A stretch of 64,000 bases of DNA from Bifidobacterium breve (GTDB lineage Bacteria; Actinomycetota; Actinomycetes; Nanopelagicales; Nanopelagicaceae): the NCBI GenBank assembly GCA_945860245.1, contig CAMAPO010000002.1:1-64000 (forward strand), in the 5' to 3' direction. The notes under the pieces were generated by a model. It saw only the letters and a list, made by a program, of their open reading frames with translations. It had not been told where the DNA came from and searched no databases. Position numbers and translations under genes: made by a program. Below, piece after piece: positions 49,760 through 59,540 of the stretch. Positions within the stretch are counted from its first letter, which is position 1. Each line of letters starts with the position of its first letter.

Positions 49760-50590
49760 TTAAATCAGATTGGGAATTACAGTTTTAATAAGCGATCCCA
49801 TGCGAGATGCTGCAGCCTTTCCCGCTGCAATCACTTCCTCGTGGCTGAGTTTTTCACCAGTTACACCTGCGGCAGCGTTAGTTACCAGCGAAATTGCTAG
49901 CACTTCAGCGCCAAGGGCATGCGCTGCGATCGCTTCAGGAACTGTAGACATTCCAACTAAATCTGCACCCATCCCACGCATCATTAATATTTCTGCTGGT
50001 GTTTCGTAAGTTGGGCCACGCCAATGTACATATACACCTTCTTCTAGAGAAGCATCTGCACTCTTCACAATCGCGCGTAAACGTTTGCTGTACAGATCGG
50101 TTAAATCGATAAACGTTGCACCAACTAGTGGGGTAGCGGCAGTCAGCGAGATATGGTCACGAATTAGAACTGGTTGGCCAACTTTGTAATTTCTATTTAT
50201 TCCACCGCAGGCATTTGTTAAAAGTACTACCTTGCACCCAGCTTTAACCGCAGTTCGGACACCGTGTACCACTGGCTCCATACCTTTGCCTTCATATAAA
50301 TGTGTGCGACCTAAAAAGACTAAGGCGCGCACAGCCTTTTCACCATCTTTAATTTCGTAACTGCGTACCTTGCCAGAATGTCCTTCTACTGCAGGAGGTA
50401 GAAATCCAGTCAATTCTTCTGCATTGCATTCATAAAGAGGATCACCAAGAGCATCAACTGCCGTTACCCAACCAGAACCCATAACTAAGGCGATATCGTG
50501 AGAAGCAAGTCCAGTTCGCTCTGCAATTTCTGCAGCAGCTAGCGTCGCTGCTTGCAGTGGGTCTGAGTAAAGAAGATCAGTTAATGTCAT
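49760..50590 (-). CDS. punA: Purine-nucleoside phosphorylase
   Basis: The 276-residue trimeric-type PNP has '[11 protein letters not shown]', 'VKSYEIKDG'-like segment '[15 protein letters not shown]', '[22 protein letters not shown]' (quoted '[10 protein letters not shown]') and '[20 protein letters not shown]'. It phosphorolyses (deoxy)inosine and (deoxy)guanosine to base and (deoxy)ribose-1-P. Its ATG overlaps the stop of the carboxylase alpha gene by 4 nt. Confidence 0.95.
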   Translation of the reverse strand: MTLTDLLYSDPLQAATLAAAEIAERTGLASHDIALVMGSGWVTAVDALGDPLYECNAEELTGFLPPAVEGHSGKVRSYEIKDGEKAVRALVFLGRTHLYEGKGMEPVVHGVRTAVKAGCKVVLLTNACGGINRNYKVGQPVLIRDHISLTAATPLVGATFIDLTDLYSKRLRAIVKSADASLEEGVYVHWRGPTYETPAEILMMRGMGADLVGMSTVPEAIAAHALGAEVLAISLVTNAAAGVTGEKLSHEEVIAAGKAAASRMGSLIKTVIPNLI

Positions 50591-52305
50591 GCATCAATAA
50601 TGTCACAGAGCACAGCGCCGCTCGCCACCGTTTCACCGATCACTGCTGTCAGATTTGCGATCGTTCCAGATTTGTGAGCAATTAGCGGTTGCTCCATTTT
50701 CATAGCTTCTAAAACGATTATTAAATCACCGACCACAACCTGCTGACCTGCCGTTACTGCAACCTTTACAACGGTTCCTTGCATTGGACTAGTTAGCCCA
50801 GTGCCACTTGCACCACCAATTTTAGATTCCTTCGCCCGATGGCGTTTTACAACTGGTTCTGGCGTGTGGAGTTTGACTTCAAATCTCTTCCCATTTACTT
50901 CTACTACGAGATTTTCCGCTGCCACTCGGGTGGTTACTGGGGTAATTGTTGTCGCAAAGGCAGGTAGCTCATTCTTAAATTCATTTTCAATATAACTGGT
51001 GTAGACCCGAAATTCTTCAGTGAAAGAAGGATCCTGCAAAATTGCACGGTGGAAAGGAATTGCTGTAGCCAAACCAGCAACCTCAAATTCAGCTAAAGCG
51101 CGGCGGGCGCGTTCGATCGCCTCTTTTCTGGTTGCGCCAGTAACAATCAATTTGGCGAGTAGCGAATCAAAGTTTCCACCAATTGTGTCTCCATTTTTAA
51201 ATCCAGCATCAACGCGTACACCAGGGCCGGTTGGTAAATTCCATTGCGTAATCCGACCAGGTGCAGGTAAGAATGAACGTCCAGGGTCTTCTCCGTTAAT
51301 TCGGAACTCGAGCGAATGGCCGCGAATTATCGGATCATCAAAGCCAAGACTTTCACCCATTGCGATTCGGAATTGTTCGCGGACTAGATCAATTCCAGTG
51401 ACCTCTTCGCTGACCGGATGTTCGACTTGTAGGCGTGTATTTACTTCGAGAAATGAAATGGTCCCATCATTACCAACCAGGAATTCGCAGGTACCAGCGC
51501 CGACGTAACCTGCTTCTCTCATTATCGCCTTGCTTGAGCGGTATAGCTCCTGATTTTGAGCATCTGTTAAAAATGGTGCTGGCGCTTCTTCTACTAATTT
51601 CTGATGGCGTCGTTGTAGAGAACAGTCACGAGTACTCACGACAACTGCGTGGCCACCTTTATCAACTAAGACCTGAGTCTCAACGTGGCGTGGTTTATCG
51701 AGGTAGCGCTCAACAAAACATTCACCGCGTCCAAAGCCTGCAATTGCTTCGCGAACTGCAGATGCGAAGAGTTCTGGAATCTCCTCCATGGTGTGAGCAA
51801 CTTTTAAGCCACGCCCACCGCCACCAAAAGCGGCTTTAATTGCAACTGGCAGCCCATGTTCCTTTGCAAAGGCAGTAACTTCTTCATGACCTGTGACTGG
51901 ATCTTTAGTGCCTGCGACAAGTGGCGCACCTACCTTGGCAGCGATACGACGAGCCGAAACTTTATCTCCCAAGGCGCTAATGGCATCAGGTGGTGGTCCG
52001 ATCCAAATCAATCCAGCATCGATTACCGCTTGTGCAAAATCTGCGCGCTCAGATAAAAAACCGTAACCTGGATGAATTGCATCCGCTCCGGATGATTTCG
52101 CAGCAGCAATTATCTTGGAAATATCTAAATATGTTTGCGTAGCTGTTGTGCCATTTAGCGAGAAAGCAAAATCTGCGCTCTTGGTGTGGATCGCATCGCG
52201 GTCTTCTTCAGAGTAAACAGCAACACTTTCAATTCCGTGGTCGCGGCAGGCGCGAATAACGCGAACTGCAATTTCGCCACGATTTGCGATTAGAACGCGT
52301 TTCAT
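50587..52305 (-). CDS. accA: Acyl-CoA carboxylase alpha subunit (biotin carboxylase + biotin carrier)
   Basis: The 572-residue protein has the biotin carboxylase fold ('[20 protein letters not shown]', '[11 protein letters not shown]', '[20 protein letters not shown]') and a C-terminal biotinyl domain with '[12 protein letters not shown]', where the lysine is biotinylated. Such two-domain alpha subunits (AccA3-like) serve acetyl- and propionyl-CoA carboxylases in actinobacteria. The beta and epsilon subunits are encoded upstream in the same operon, and the biotin ligase gene is divergent from it. Confidence 0.96.
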   Translation of the reverse strand: MKRVLIANRGEIAVRVIRACRDHGIESVAVYSEEDRDAIHTKSADFAFSLNGTTATQTYLDISKIIAAAKSSGADAIHPGYGFLSERADFAQAVIDAGLIWIGPPPDAISALGDKVSARRIAAKVGAPLVAGTKDPVTGHEEVTAFAKEHGLPVAIKAAFGGGGRGLKVAHTMEEIPELFASAVREAIAGFGRGECFVERYLDKPRHVETQVLVDKGGHAVVVSTRDCSLQRRHQKLVEEAPAPFLTDAQNQELYRSSKAIMREAGYVGAGTCEFLVGNDGTISFLEVNTRLQVEHPVSEEVTGIDLVREQFRIAMGESLGFDDPIIRGHSLEFRINGEDPGRSFLPAPGRITQWNLPTGPGVRVDAGFKNGDTIGGNFDSLLAKLIVTGATRKEAIERARRALAEFEVAGLATAIPFHRAILQDPSFTEEFRVYTSYIENEFKNELPAFATTITPVTTRVAAENLVVEVNGKRFEVKLHTPEPVVKRHRAKESKIGGASGTGLTSPMQGTVVKVAVTAGQQVVVGDLIIVLEAMKMEQPLIAHKSGTIANLTAVIGETVASGAVLCDIIDA

Positions 52306-52904
52306 CGCATCTCCTTTACCTGTGGCCAGGAGTAGCCAAGTTGCGACATCGCAGATCTAATAAAAGGCATTGAGATTCCGACGACGTTGGTGTAATCGCC
52401 TTCAATTATTGGAATGAAAGGTGAACCAAATCCATCTAAAGTGAAACCACCGGCAACATTAAGTGGTTCTTCGGATGCAATGTAATCATCAATTTCCTCA
52501 TCACTCATCTTTGAAAATGTAACTTTGGTGGTTATGCGATCGACAATCTCACGACCTTGTTCTGTATCTATTACGCAGTGGCCGGTATGTAGCAACCCAC
52601 TTCGACCACTGATGGCCATCGCACGCTCTCGAGCCACCTCTGGCGAACCTGGTTTACCGAAGGAAACACCATCTACATCAAATGTTGAGTCACAACCAAT
52701 AATAATCGCCGGAAAATCGATCGCTTCTCTCACGGTATGGGCTTTTGTCACCGCTAAGGCAATAACCATATCGGCCGGGGTCATAGCGTTAAAAAAATCG
52801 GTCTCTTCATCTACGTGACTAATTTTTACCAATGGCGAGATACCGGCGCCTTCTAGTAAGCGGCGACGCGAAGCCGATTGTGAAGCCAGAACAATTTGCG
52901 GCAT
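52302..52904 (-). CDS. maf: Maf-like nucleotide pyrophosphatase
   Basis: The 200-residue protein has '[18 protein letters not shown]', '[20 protein letters not shown]' and '[25 protein letters not shown]' (quoted '[18 protein letters not shown]'). Maf proteins hydrolyse non-canonical or modified NTPs and affect septation. It lies between the carboxylase epsilon and alpha genes, the usual actinobacterial arrangement, with overlaps on both sides. Confidence 0.94.
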   Translation of the reverse strand: MPQIVLASQSASRRRLLEGAGISPLVKISHVDEETDFFNAMTPADMVIALAVTKAHTVREAIDFPAIIIGCDSTFDVDGVSFGKPGSPEVARERAMAISGRSGLLHTGHCVIDTEQGREIVDRITTKVTFSKMSDEEIDDYIASEEPLNVAGGFTLDGFGSPFIPIIEGDYTNVVGISMPFIRSAMSQLGYSWPQVKEMR

Positions 52905-53089
52905 TATTTGATTTTTCTCCGTGCGCCGAAAGTTATTTGATGCGGTAGCGCGTGGCGCAATCGCGGTAACCCGAAGGCGCTGCGCTTGATCACGGGAGTT
53001 AGATCTTTTATCTCATGGCTACTTAGTACAGCCTCAATTGCTAAGAGCTCTTCTTCACTGGGATTTCCGGATGTAATAGTAAATTTCAT
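52904..53089 (-). CDS. accE: Acyl-CoA carboxylase epsilon subunit
   Basis: The 61-residue protein starts 'KFTITSGNPSEEELLAIEAV', matching the conserved N-terminal helix of AccE/PccE ('NPSxEELAAL'). The basic C-terminus has a tryptophan-free version of the family's tail. Epsilon subunits bind and stimulate the beta subunit in actinobacterial carboxylases. It overlaps accD by 1 nt and maf by 1 nt. Confidence 0.85.
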   Translation of the reverse strand: MKFTITSGNPSEEELLAIEAVLSSHEIKDLTPVIKRSAFGLPRLRHALPHQITFGARRKIK

Positions 53090-54660
53090 TACAGTGGAAT
53101 ATTTCCATGTTTACGTGCTGGCAAGGTATCGCGCTTAGTCTTCAAGGTGCGGAAAGCCTTGGTGATATAGGCGCGTGATTGATGTGGCTCAATCACGCTG
53201 TCGATGGTGCCACGTTCTGCAGCAGCGTAAGGATTAGATAAAGTTTCGGTGTATTCAGAAACCAATTCAGCACGCACTTTCTCAGGATCTTTAGCTTCAG
53301 CAATTTCTTTACGGTAAAGGATATTTACCGCACCTTGTGCGCCCATCACTGCAATTTCTGCACTTGGCCAAGCAAAGTTAATATCACTTCCCAAATATTT
53401 TGATCCCATCACAATAAATGCGCCACCATATGCTTTACGTGTTATCAAGGTTACGAGAGGCACCGAAGCTTCGGCATATGCGTACAGCAACTTGGCGCCG
53501 CGGCGAATAATTCCATTCCATTCTTGTTCGGTACCAGGCAGAAATCCAGGCACATCTACCAAGGTAAGAATTGGAATATTGAAAGCATCACAGAAACGAA
53601 GGAAGCGAGCGGCTTTCTCGCTGGAGTTAATATCTAAAGTTCCGGCTAATTGAGAAGGTTGATTTGCGATTACTCCGATTGATTCGCCTTCAATACGTGC
53701 AAAGCCAACGATAATATTTGGTGCATACAAGGCGTGCACTTCCAGGAACTCTCCTTCATCGACCAATGTGGTGATCAAGGTTTTCATGTCATATGGCTGG
53801 TTAGGGCTATCTGGAATCAAAGTATTGAGTGCAGTATCTGCTGCGCTCTCATCTAAACTCTGAGTCGGTGGAAGATGTGGCGAACCATCCATATTATTTG
53901 AAGGTAGATACGAAAGTAGCGCTTTTACATAATCAATTGCATCAGCTTCACTATCTGCCAGATAGTGGGAATTTCCAGAGCGAGTGTTATGAGTGAACGC
54001 TCCACCAAGTTCTTCCATGCCAACATCTTCTCCAGTGACTGTTTTGATGACATCTGGTCCAGTAATAAACATGTGTGATGTTTCATTAACCATGACTGTA
54101 AAATCGGTTAACGCCGGTGAATAAGCCGAACCGCCAGCACATGGGCCTAATATGAGAGAAATCTGCGGAATCACACCAGATGAACGAGTGTTAAGTCGAA
54201 AAATTTTGCCGTAACCATTTAGCGATGCGACACCTTCTTGAATACGTGCACCACCTGAATCGTTAATTCCAATTAATGGAATTCCGCTCTTGAGCGCAAA
54301 TTCGGCGATCTTTACAATTTTTTCAGCATGAACTTCGCCAAGACTGCCTCCCATAACAGTGAAGTCTTGCGAGTAAAGAGCGATTGGGCGGCCATCAACT
54401 GTCGCAGTACCGATAACCACGCCATCTCCGTAAGGACGATTCTTCTCCATTCCAAACTGCGTAGAGCGATGGCGCGCAAATTCATCTATTTCTGTGAACG
54501 AGTCAGCATCAACCAGTAAGTCAATACGTTCGCGCGCTGTTAACTTGCCTTTGGAATGTTGCTTCTCAACGGCGCGTGCCGACCCACCGTGAATCGCTTC
54601 TTCAACACGAAGACGGAGATCTTCAATTTTTCCTGAAGTTGTATGCAGATCTGGGCTCAT
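53089..54660 (-). CDS. accD: Acyl-CoA carboxylase beta subunit (carboxyltransferase)
   Basis: The 523-residue carboxyltransferase has the two crotonase-like halves: '[19 protein letters not shown]', '[13 protein letters not shown]', '[17 protein letters not shown]' in the first, and '[18 protein letters not shown]', '[20 protein letters not shown]' in the second. It probably carboxylates acetyl-CoA, propionyl-CoA or both. The start ATG 54660 has a TACCGT box 6 nt upstream. Confidence 0.96.
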   Translation of the reverse strand: MSPDLHTTSGKIEDLRLRVEEAIHGGSARAVEKQHSKGKLTARERIDLLVDADSFTEIDEFARHRSTQFGMEKNRPYGDGVVIGTATVDGRPIALYSQDFTVMGGSLGEVHAEKIVKIAEFALKSGIPLIGINDSGGARIQEGVASLNGYGKIFRLNTRSSGVIPQISLILGPCAGGSAYSPALTDFTVMVNETSHMFITGPDVIKTVTGEDVGMEELGGAFTHNTRSGNSHYLADSEADAIDYVKALLSYLPSNNMDGSPHLPPTQSLDESAADTALNTLIPDSPNQPYDMKTLITTLVDEGEFLEVHALYAPNIIVGFARIEGESIGVIANQPSQLAGTLDINSSEKAARFLRFCDAFNIPILTLVDVPGFLPGTEQEWNGIIRRGAKLLYAYAEASVPLVTLITRKAYGGAFIVMGSKYLGSDINFAWPSAEIAVMGAQGAVNILYRKEIAEAKDPEKVRAELVSEYTETLSNPYAAAERGTIDSVIEPHQSRAYITKAFRTLKTKRDTLPARKHGNIPL

Positions 54661-54678
54661 GGCTCTACGGTACTAGGC
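54661..54678. promoter_or_regulatory. Overlapping divergent -10 boxes of accD and birA
   Basis: The heptamer TACGGTA (54666-54672) reads TACGGT on plus, 7 nt before birA GTG 54679, and TACCGT on minus, 6 nt before accD ATG 54660. The two boxes share five of their six bases. Both transcripts would be leaderless and mutually exclusive at this site. Confidence 0.6.
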
Positions 54679-55443
54679 GTGGGTACATCAGCGCCAAGAG
54701 CGCCACTAGATAAAGCGGTAATCGCATCGCTGACTTCGCAATACTGGCGGGTAAGCGTGGTTGATCTCACTACCTCTACACAAAGCGATCTCGCCAATTT
54801 GGTTAATTCAAAAGCCGCGGAAACTGGCGATGTCATTGCCGCAGAATTCCAAAGTGCAGGACGTGGGAGACTAGATCGAAATTTTGAAGCAGCACCTGCT
54901 AGCGCATTGCTATTTTCTTTATATATCAAACCAAAAAGAGTTCGTACAGATTGGGGATTTATCGGGCTCTTAGCTGCGCTAACTATGCAACAAGTTATTT
55001 CCGAAGGTAACCCAGCTAAAGTGTGGCTAAAATGGCCTAATGATATTTTAATCAGCGATAAGAAAGTTGCGGGCTTACTGGCTCAGGCTACAGATGATGG
55101 TGTAATCATTGGAATCGGAATCAATGTAGCCATGACGGTAGAAGAGCTACCTGTAGAAAGCGCAACATCGCTGGCCATTGCAGGTTTTAGCAATTTAGAT
55201 CGTAATTTAATTCTATGCGATTTCCTAAATCGTTTCGAGAATAATTTCAAAGAGTGGGATAACGGAGCTGATTTCATAGATCGATACAGCGAAGTCTGTG
55301 CAACCTTGGGGCGTCAAGTGCAGGTCGAGGTAATTGGACGGGAAAATCGCACAGGGAAGGCGCTATCTATTAACAAACTCGGTGCGCTAGCGCTGGAATA
55401 TGGCTTTGAAGTTAACGTCGGAGATGTTGTTCATCTACGATAG
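54679..55443 (+). CDS. birA: Biotin-[acetyl-CoA-carboxylase] ligase
   Basis: BirA attaches biotin to the carrier domain of the neighbouring carboxylase. It has 'VVDLTTSTQSDLAN', the biotinyl-AMP loop 'QSAGRGRLDRNFEAAP', 'VWLKWPNDILISDKKVAGLL' and 'GVIIGIGINV'. There is no N-terminal winged helix, so it is a class I ligase that does not repress transcription. I take GTG 54679 from the -10 spacing; the track's ATG 54643 lies inside accD. The product is 254 residues. Confidence 0.94.
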   Translation: MGTSAPRAPLDKAVIASLTSQYWRVSVVDLTTSTQSDLANLVNSKAAETGDVIAAEFQSAGRGRLDRNFEAAPASALLFSLYIKPKRVRTDWGFIGLLAALTMQQVISEGNPAKVWLKWPNDILISDKKVAGLLAQATDDGVIIGIGINVAMTVEELPVESATSLAIAGFSNLDRNLILCDFLNRFENNFKEWDNGADFIDRYSEVCATLGRQVQVEVIGRENRTGKALSINKLGALALEYGFEVNVGDVVHLR

Positions 55444-55447
55444 CGAT

Positions 55448-56560
55448 GTGAATGAGCGCTTCCCTACAGTCGGAATCATCGGCGCTGGTCAATTAGCGCG
55501 CATGAGCGTTGCTCCGGCAACAGCGTTGGGAATCAACCTCTTGCTATTTGCACAAGATAAGAACGATAGCGCGGCGCAGATTGCCCCACATATAGTCGGT
55601 GATTTTCGTGATCTCACACAGCTATTGGAATTTGCAAAAAAATGTGATCTCGTAACCTTTGAACACGAATTAGTACCTCTTTCAGTTATTAAAGGGTTAG
55701 AAGCAGCAGGAGTGAAAGTATTTCCAACTTCGCACTCATTCCAATATTCCCAAGATAAAGCGGCGATGCGTGACAAATTGTCGTCATACCCAGCACCGAA
55801 GTGGCGCGTTATAGAAGATGCGAACGAGGCCGTGGATTTTCCAATAATTGCCAAGCAAATTTCAGGCGGTTATGACGGGCGAGGAGTGTGGAAGGTAGAT
55901 AATCTCGATGATTTAGATGAACTTTTATCTGAGCATCCCCAACTTCTGATTGAAGAGTTGATCGAATTTGACAGCGAAATTGCTGTGATGGTCGCACGCT
56001 CTGCACATGGCCAAGCAACATCGTGGGCACCGACCCAGACTGTGCAGTCAAATGGCATTTGCACCTTAACTATTTCTCCCGCTCCAGTAATTTCATCAAC
56101 AGTTGCCGAGCAAGCGCAGCACTTAGCGCTATCAATCGCAGAGGAAATTTCACTTATTGGAGTAATGGCAGTTGAAATGTTTGTTAAAGGCGACCAACTT
56201 TTTATAAATGAGTTAGCAATGCGGCCTCATAATTCTGGACATTGGACTATTGAAGGCGCCCGGACCAGCCAATTCGAGCAACATTTGCGAGCAATTTTAG
56301 ATTTACCACTTGGTGATCCAACCATGACCGCATCCTTTGCCGTGATGGGCAATATTTTGGGCGGGGAAAAGAGAGACATGTATCGACCATATCTCCATCT
56401 TATGGCGCGTAATCCAGAGTTAAAGTTTCACCAATATAAGAAAGAAGTTCGTAAGGGGCGCAAGATCGGTCACGTTACCGTCATCGGTGAAAACCTTCTA
56501 GAATTGGTCGAGATAGCACAACATGCGCGTGACTATATGAGCGGAGAGATTGATGAGTGA
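55448..56560 (+). CDS. purK: N5-carboxyaminoimidazole ribonucleotide synthase
   Basis: PurK is the ATP-grasp enzyme that carboxylates AIR to N5-CAIR. It has '[20 protein letters not shown]', '[14 protein letters not shown]', '[14 protein letters not shown]', '[19 protein letters not shown]' and '[16 protein letters not shown]'. The start is uncertain: ATG 55400 and 55424 overlap birA, while GTG 55448 follows the birA stop, fits the family N-terminus and has TACGAT 6 nt upstream. From GTG it has 370 residues. Confidence 0.94.
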   Translation: MNERFPTVGIIGAGQLARMSVAPATALGINLLLFAQDKNDSAAQIAPHIVGDFRDLTQLLEFAKKCDLVTFEHELVPLSVIKGLEAAGVKVFPTSHSFQYSQDKAAMRDKLSSYPAPKWRVIEDANEAVDFPIIAKQISGGYDGRGVWKVDNLDDLDELLSEHPQLLIEELIEFDSEIAVMVARSAHGQATSWAPTQTVQSNGICTLTISPAPVISSTVAEQAQHLALSIAEEISLIGVMAVEMFVKGDQLFINELAMRPHNSGHWTIEGARTSQFEQHLRAILDLPLGDPTMTASFAVMGNILGGEKRDMYRPYLHLMARNPELKFHQYKKEVRKGRKIGHVTVIGENLLELVEIAQHARDYMSGEIDE

Positions 56561-57059
56561 TGTAGCAATCATCATGGGTTCAGATTCTGACTGGCCAGTA
56601 ATGGAAGAAGCTGCCAAAGTTCTTGACTCATTTGGAATTACATATACCGCTGAAGTCTTATCCGCTCATCGCATGCCACTTGAAATGGTGGAGTTTTCAC
56701 AACAAGCAAAGGCGAAAGGTTTTAAAGTAATAATTGCTGGAGCCGGCGGAGCAGCGCACCTACCCGGAATGGTTGCATCGCTCACAACCTTGCCAGTTAT
56801 TGGCGTTCCAGTTGCGTTAAAAAATCTTGATGGGATGGATTCGCTGCTCTCAATTGTTCAGATGCCGGCTGGAATTCCTGTTGCAACTGTCGGAGTCGGT
56901 AACGCAAAAAATGCTGGCATATTGGCGGCTCGTATCCTTGGAGTATCCGATAGTGCGATATCAGTTAAAGTTGGAGATGCGTTAATTGCAATCAATGCAG
57001 AAGCAAAGGAAAAAGGCGCTAATTTAAGCGCTCGCCGCAATCAAAAAACTGGATTTTGA
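56553..57059 (+). CDS. purE: N5-carboxyaminoimidazole ribonucleotide mutase
   Basis: PurE converts N5-CAIR to CAIR. It has '[20 protein letters not shown]', '[11 protein letters not shown]', '[27 protein letters not shown]' (quoted '[13 protein letters not shown]') and '[16 protein letters not shown]'. I take ATG 56553, with GGAG six bases upstream, overlapping purK by 8 nt. The length of 168 residues is normal. It ends five bases before the convergent ugd gene. Confidence 0.96.
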   Translation: MSDVAIIMGSDSDWPVMEEAAKVLDSFGITYTAEVLSAHRMPLEMVEFSQQAKAKGFKVIIAGAGGAAHLPGMVASLTTLPVIGVPVALKNLDGMDSLLSIVQMPAGIPVATVGVGNAKNAGILAARILGVSDSAISVKVGDALIAINAEAKEKGANLSARRNQKTGF

Positions 57060-57063
57060 TTCG

Positions 57064-58368
57064 TTAATCAGTGCGGCCAAGTGCGTGTACGCGCCAACCA
57101 GCAGTGCGCCACTTTTCTCGATCTAGTGCATTGCGACCATCTATTAAGAATTTAGATTTAACCAACTGACCAATTACTGAAGGGTCAAGCTCGCGGTATT
57201 CCTTCCACTCAGTTAAGTGGAGAATTGCATCAGATCCCTTTACACAGTCAGTAACTTTTTCAGCGAAATCTAAATGTGGGAATCGTTTACGGGCAGGTTC
57301 TATCCCCTTTGGATCATGAACAACAATTGTTGCACCGGCAGCTTCAAGCTGGGCTGCGATATCCAGAGCGGGGGAGTCACGCACATCATCGCTATCTGGT
57401 TTAAATGTAGCGCCTAGAATTGCAATTTTATATTGCGTTAAATCCTCTGAAAGATCAGCGCGAACTACATCAATCACCCGTTGCCGCGCCCGTAAATTAA
57501 TTGCATCAATTTCACGTAGAAATTCCAGAGCTTGATCAGCGCCTAGTTCCTCAGCGCGCGCCATAAATGCACGTATATCTTTCGGTAGGCAGCCTCCACC
57601 AAAACCTATACCTGCTTGCAAAAAGCGGCTACCGATTCGGGGATCGTATCCAATCGCTTTTGCTAAAACTGTTACATCCCCACCAGCGGCTTCACAAACT
57701 TCAGCCATGGCGTTGATAAATGAAATTTTTGTGGCAAGGAATGAATTGGCAGCAACTTTTACAAGTTCTGAAGTTGGCAGATCAGCTCTTATCCAAGGCG
57801 TACCAAGATCAATGATCGGCTTATAAACCTCTTTCAAGATATTCTCTGCGCGATCATTGACTACACCGACAACTAATCGATTAGGGGTCAAAGTATCTTC
57901 AACTGCAAAGCCTTCACGTAAGAACTCAGGATTCCAAGCCAAATCTGCTTGCGGTGCAGAGGTGGAAAGAATCTCGCGTAGCGCTTGCGCGGTGCCGACT
58001 GGAACCGTGGATTTTCCGACAACTAGCGCCCCATCTTTCAGATATGGCGCGATCGCGGTAATTGCGGATTTTACAAATGTTAAATCTGCAGCTAAACCAT
58101 CTTTGCTCTGTGGAGTACCAACACATATAAAGTGAACATCGGCATCAGCAGCCGCAGCAAAATCAGTAGTAAATGTTAGACGGCCCGTTTTAATTTGAGA
58201 AGCAAGTAACGTATCTAGCCCTGGTTCGTAGAAGGGAAGTTCTCCCTGAGAGAGAAGATTTACTCTGCTCTGGTCGGTATCGACTCCCACAACCTGAAAC
58301 CCCAGAGAAGACATGCACGCCGAATGGGTCGCTCCTAAGTAACCACAACCAATTACTGAGATTTTCAT
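57064..58368 (-). CDS. ugd: UDP-glucose 6-dehydrogenase
   Basis: The 434-residue enzyme has the NAD site 'VIGCGYLGATHSACMSSLGF', 'FICVGTPQSKDG', 'EFLREGFAVEDTLTPNRLVV' (quoted 'NPEFLREGFAVEDTLTPNR') and the catalytic cysteine in 'GIGFGGGCLPKDIRAF'. It makes UDP-glucuronate for cell-surface polysaccharide. UDP-ManNAc dehydrogenase would be the main alternative in this superfamily. A TAGACT box lies 8 nt before its ATG. Confidence 0.93.
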   Translation of the reverse strand: MKISVIGCGYLGATHSACMSSLGFQVVGVDTDQSRVNLLSQGELPFYEPGLDTLLASQIKTGRLTFTTDFAAAADADVHFICVGTPQSKDGLAADLTFVKSAITAIAPYLKDGALVVGKSTVPVGTAQALREILSTSAPQADLAWNPEFLREGFAVEDTLTPNRLVVGVVNDRAENILKEVYKPIIDLGTPWIRADLPTSELVKVAANSFLATKISFINAMAEVCEAAGGDVTVLAKAIGYDPRIGSRFLQAGIGFGGGCLPKDIRAFMARAEELGADQALEFLREIDAINLRARQRVIDVVRADLSEDLTQYKIAILGATFKPDSDDVRDSPALDIAAQLEAAGATIVVHDPKGIEPARKRFPHLDFAEKVTDCVKGSDAILHLTEWKEYRELDPSVIGQLVKSKFLIDGRNALDREKWRTAGWRVHALGRTD

Positions 58369-58382
58369 AGAATTAGAGTCTA
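58369..58382 (-). promoter_or_regulatory. Leaderless -10 box of ugd
   Basis: On minus, TAGACT (58377-58382) lies 8 nt before the ugd ATG and partly outside the 23-base gap after the LCP gene. No ribosome site is visible. Confidence 0.5.
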
Positions 58383-58391
58383 AGGCAAGTT

Positions 58392-59504
58392 CTATTTAAT
58401 TTCGCCGCACGGATTTTCTGCCGCTGTGCGAGTCTTAAATTTATCAATGATTTCAGGCTTAGCAGAGGTAGTAGTGCTCGCAGATGGTGATGGTGTTACT
58501 TCGTCAACTAAGGCAGCATCATCACGAATACGATTCCAAAGTTCGGCACTTAACGTTTCATCCCATATAACAACTGAGCCTATTCCAGCGACACGCCCAT
58601 TTGCACTTGAGAGCGGAACAGTCAGCGTTCGAACATTGCCAGAGGAGAGTCCGCGCATTTGCTTGGCAAGGCTTAATAAATCTTCCTTACTTAAATTTTC
58701 ATCCATTTTGATGGTGGAGATTGCCGCATTTATAAAGTTAGCAATTTTAATGGGATTTAATAGAACGCCAGTGCTGGTCGCTTTTTTTAAGACCGAGCCC
58801 ATAAATTGTTGCTGTCTCTGCATTCGACCGATATCACCGCGTCCATCAAAATCGCGGGTGCGTACATACTTTAGCGCTTCAATTCCGTCGAGAGTGTGCG
58901 TTCCTGCACTTAAAATAAGATGGCTCTTCGGATCATCAATATCAACTTTTGTACAAACTTCAATTCCACCTAAAGCATTAACAATTCCGGCGAATCCCGC
59001 AAAACTTATTTCAATGTAGTGATCAATTTTTAAATTGGTTTCGCCCTCTATGGTTTCAATTAGCAAAGGAGCACCCCCGAATGAAAATGCTGCATTCAAT
59101 TTATTTTGGCGCGCGGGTATTTCAGTTTTACCATTTGTGCTTGTATGGGCTGGAATAGTAACTAGCGAGTCACGTGGGAATGAAACCAAATAAGCTTTAT
59201 CTCTATCTTTACTTATATGAACAAGCAGCATGGTGTCAGAGCGACCACCTGCTGCTGTCGCAGTACTTCCAACGCGTAACGCTTTCAGTTCTTCCTTATT
59301 TAACCCTTCACGCGTATCCGATCCAACTAAGAGATAGTTAAGTGCTTTTGAGGTTTTCTCAGGCCGATCTTCTAGCCCAGCAAAGACACTTATTCGAGCA
59401 ATTTTTCCGCTGATATGTCCAAGTCCGAGCCAGGACACAGATGCGAGGATTACAACGCCAATTGAGAGTGATGTAATAATTCGTATGGAGCGCGTTGATT
59501 TCAC
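58392..59504 (-). CDS. LytR-CpsA-Psr (LCP) family cell-wall glycopolymer ligase
   Basis: The 370-residue protein has one N-terminal membrane anchor ('IITSLSIGVVILASVSWLG') and an extracytoplasmic LCP domain: 'YLLVGSDTREG', 'RSDTMLLVHISKDRDKAYLV', 'SFPRDSLVTIP', 'KLNAAFSFGGAPLLIETIE' and 'ALKYVRTRDFDGRGDIGRMQ'. LCP enzymes move lipid-linked glycopolymers to peptidoglycan. A Ser/Thr-rich tail follows the domain. The start is GTG 59504. The neighbouring ugd, GT2 and SpoIID-like genes fit an envelope-polysaccharide role. Confidence 0.92.
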   Translation of the reverse strand: MKSTRSIRIITSLSIGVVILASVSWLGLGHISGKIARISVFAGLEDRPEKTSKALNYLLVGSDTREGLNKEELKALRVGSTATAAGGRSDTMLLVHISKDRDKAYLVSFPRDSLVTIPAHTSTNGKTEIPARQNKLNAAFSFGGAPLLIETIEGETNLKIDHYIEISFAGFAGIVNALGGIEVCTKVDIDDPKSHLILSAGTHTLDGIEALKYVRTRDFDGRGDIGRMQRQQQFMGSVLKKATSTGVLLNPIKIANFINAAISTIKMDENLSKEDLLSLAKQMRGLSSGNVRTLTVPLSSANGRVAGIGSVVIWDETLSAELWNRIRDDAALVDEVTPSPSASTTTSAKPEIIDKFKTRTAAENPCGEIK

Positions 59505-59516
59505 ATGCGAACTGTA
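59505..59516 (-). promoter_or_regulatory. Leaderless -10 box of the LCP gene
   Basis: On minus, TACAGT (59511-59516) lies 6 nt before GTG 59504. No ribosome site is present. The divergent GT2 gene 36 bases away does have one (GGAGGGG). Confidence 0.5.
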
Positions 59517-59540
59517 CTTGGGCGATAGCGTGGAGGGGTT

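Noticed and set aside
58426-59019. 197-codon plus-strand ORF inside the LCP gene
   Set aside because: Antisense shadow of a gene with several conserved LCP motifs.
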